A stretch of DNA of 5,467 nt from Thermoplasmata archaeon (GTDB lineage: Archaea; Thermoplasmatota; Thermoplasmata; Thermoplasmatales; Thermoplasmataceae), in assembly GCA_021802165.1 (NCBI GenBank), contig JAKAAU010000119.1, positions 1 through 5,467 of the forward strand, given 5' to 3'. A program made the position numbers and the translations under genes. The stretch's first letter is position 1; each line of letters begins with the position of its first letter. Shown piece after piece: positions 4,914 through 5,467 of the stretch. Under the pieces are notes generated by a model, which did not search any database, was not told where the DNA came from, and worked only from the letters and a program-made list of their open reading frames with translations.

Positions 4914-5467
4914 TTATAGTACCTCAATTATTTTCTGTACCTGTTCAAGTACATAAGATATAGATTTACTGGCATCTATTCTCCTTATATCGACAGATTT
5001 TTCAATAAATTCTGATATATTATCCAGAAAATAATCGTAATATTCTTTTATCCCATAGAGCCCATTTTTTTCTTCCAGCATTGATAGCTGTTTTCCATTG
5101 AAATTGAGGTTTTTCCTGCTGGTCTCTATTCTACTCATTGCCGTATCTATATCAACTTCCAGATAGATAATAATGTCAGGAACCAGCATCATTTTAGACA
5201 CATTTACCATCCACTGAACTGTTTCTTTCCTGCCCCCCAGTAATCTTTCTATCATTGGACCTTCATATGCTATGGAGGACGCGAGATAGCGATCACATAT
5301 TATTTTTTTATTTTTTGTAAGGTCTTTCTGATGGTTGAGCCTGTCATAGGTAAAAAGAAAGAAGTTGTAAAACGAGTTCTCCGGGCTGTTGAGCTTTTTC
5401 AGATCAGTGAATTGAAATTCATCTGTTGGCTCCTTTGTATAGTAAAAATCAGGGAATACAGCTCTAA
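4914..5467 (-). CDS. tmk: Thymidylate kinase, lacking N-terminus (5' end outside window)
   Basis: Thymidylate kinase phosphorylates dTMP to dTDP with ATP for DNA synthesis. The frame stays open from the TAA (4916-4914) to the right window edge, so the ATG at 5255 is internal. About 183 residues are visible of an expected 200 or so, and the missing part holds the P-loop. Counting from the window edge, landmarks are TKEPTD (10-15, the REPGGT-like motif), FLFTYDRLNH (36-45, matching the family's aaDRaqH region), CDRYLASSIAYEG (57-69, the DRY and Ser/Tyr-Gln-Gly dTMP-binding block) and PDIIIYLEVDIDTAMSRI (about 96-113) before the LID region ETSRKN. The C-terminus is a normal helix ending KIIEVL. 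A related deoxynucleoside kinase is possible, but the DRY-AYEG block favours tmk. It converges on map with directly adjacent stop codons. Confidence 0.92.
   Translation of the reverse strand, partial: RAVFPDFYYTKEPTDEFQFTDLKKLNSPENSFYNFFLFTYDRLNHQKDLTKNKKIICDRYLASSIAYEGPMIERLLGGRKETVQWMVNVSKMMLVPDIIIYLEVDIDTAMSRIETSRKNLNFNGKQLSMLEEKNGLYGIKEYYDYFLDNISEFIEKSVDIRRIDASKSISYVLEQVQKIIEVL
5065..5071 (+). terminator. T7 run, candidate terminator for the map transcript
   Basis: This T7 run lies on the plus strand within tmk, about 150 bp past the map stop. A shorter T5 (near 4997-5001) comes first and could act earlier. It is inferred from the lack of any spacer between the two genes. Confidence 0.22.

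Noticed and set aside
5253..5255. ATG as the start of a short 113-residue kinase-like protein
   Set aside because: The same frame continues upstream to the window edge with clear thymidylate kinase motifs (DRY...AYEG, TKEPTD), so this Met is internal.
1..5467. tRNA, rRNA, CRISPR array, insertion sequence or attachment site
   Set aside because: Reading both strands showed no regular repeat array, no transposase-like protein, no terminal inverted repeats and no cloverleaf-like segment in the short gaps.

Overview
The window looks like chromosomal DNA of an AT-rich archaeon, most likely a Thermoplasmatales member of the Ferroplasma/Acidiplasma/Cuniculiplasma/Picrophilus type. The clues are archaeal informational genes (Nob1 rRNA endonuclease, type II methionine aminopeptidase), archaeal TATA boxes in place of bacterial -35/-10 promoters, mostly leaderless starts without Shine-Dalgarno sequences, and heavy use of AGA/AGG and ATA codons. 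The genus is an inference from style and composition, not from a database match.

Layout, left to right. (1) 2-604 (+): the C-terminal two thirds of an electron transfer flavoprotein alpha subunit, cut by the window edge. (2) 645-1226 (+): a 193-residue soluble protein I do not recognise. (3) 1228-1695 (-): Nob1, a PIN-domain plus zinc-ribbon endonuclease that matures 16S rRNA. (4) 1801-2571 (+): a TauE/SafE (TSUP) family membrane permease. (5) 2566-3339 (-): an E1-like MoeB/ThiF/UbaA enzyme that adenylates ubiquitin-like sulfur carriers. (6) 3456-3980 (+): a glycine-rich four-helix membrane protein of unknown function. (7) 4038-4913 (+): type II methionine aminopeptidase. (8) 4914-5467 (-): thymidylate kinase, lacking its P-loop end because the window stops.

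The eight genes are mostly housekeeping and do not form one pathway. The organisation is very compact. Three tail-to-tail pairs have essentially no spacer: 1 bp apart, overlapping by 6 bp, and exactly abutting. Three plus-strand genes have a TATA box centred about 26 bp before the ATG, which predicts leaderless mRNAs. The two head-to-head regions (1696-1800 and 3340-3455) carry promoters for both directions. The only loose metabolic theme is sulfur: the TSUP permease and the E1-like enzyme are neighbours.

I found no mobile element, CRISPR array, tRNA/rRNA gene or obvious defence system, and no clear undescribed system. The best leads are a perfect 19-bp palindrome over the start of the E1-like gene, a possible 15-codon leaderless upstream ORF overlapping the methionine aminopeptidase start, and the two uncharacterised proteins. 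No gap longer than 300 bp lacks a gene; the largest is 116 bp.
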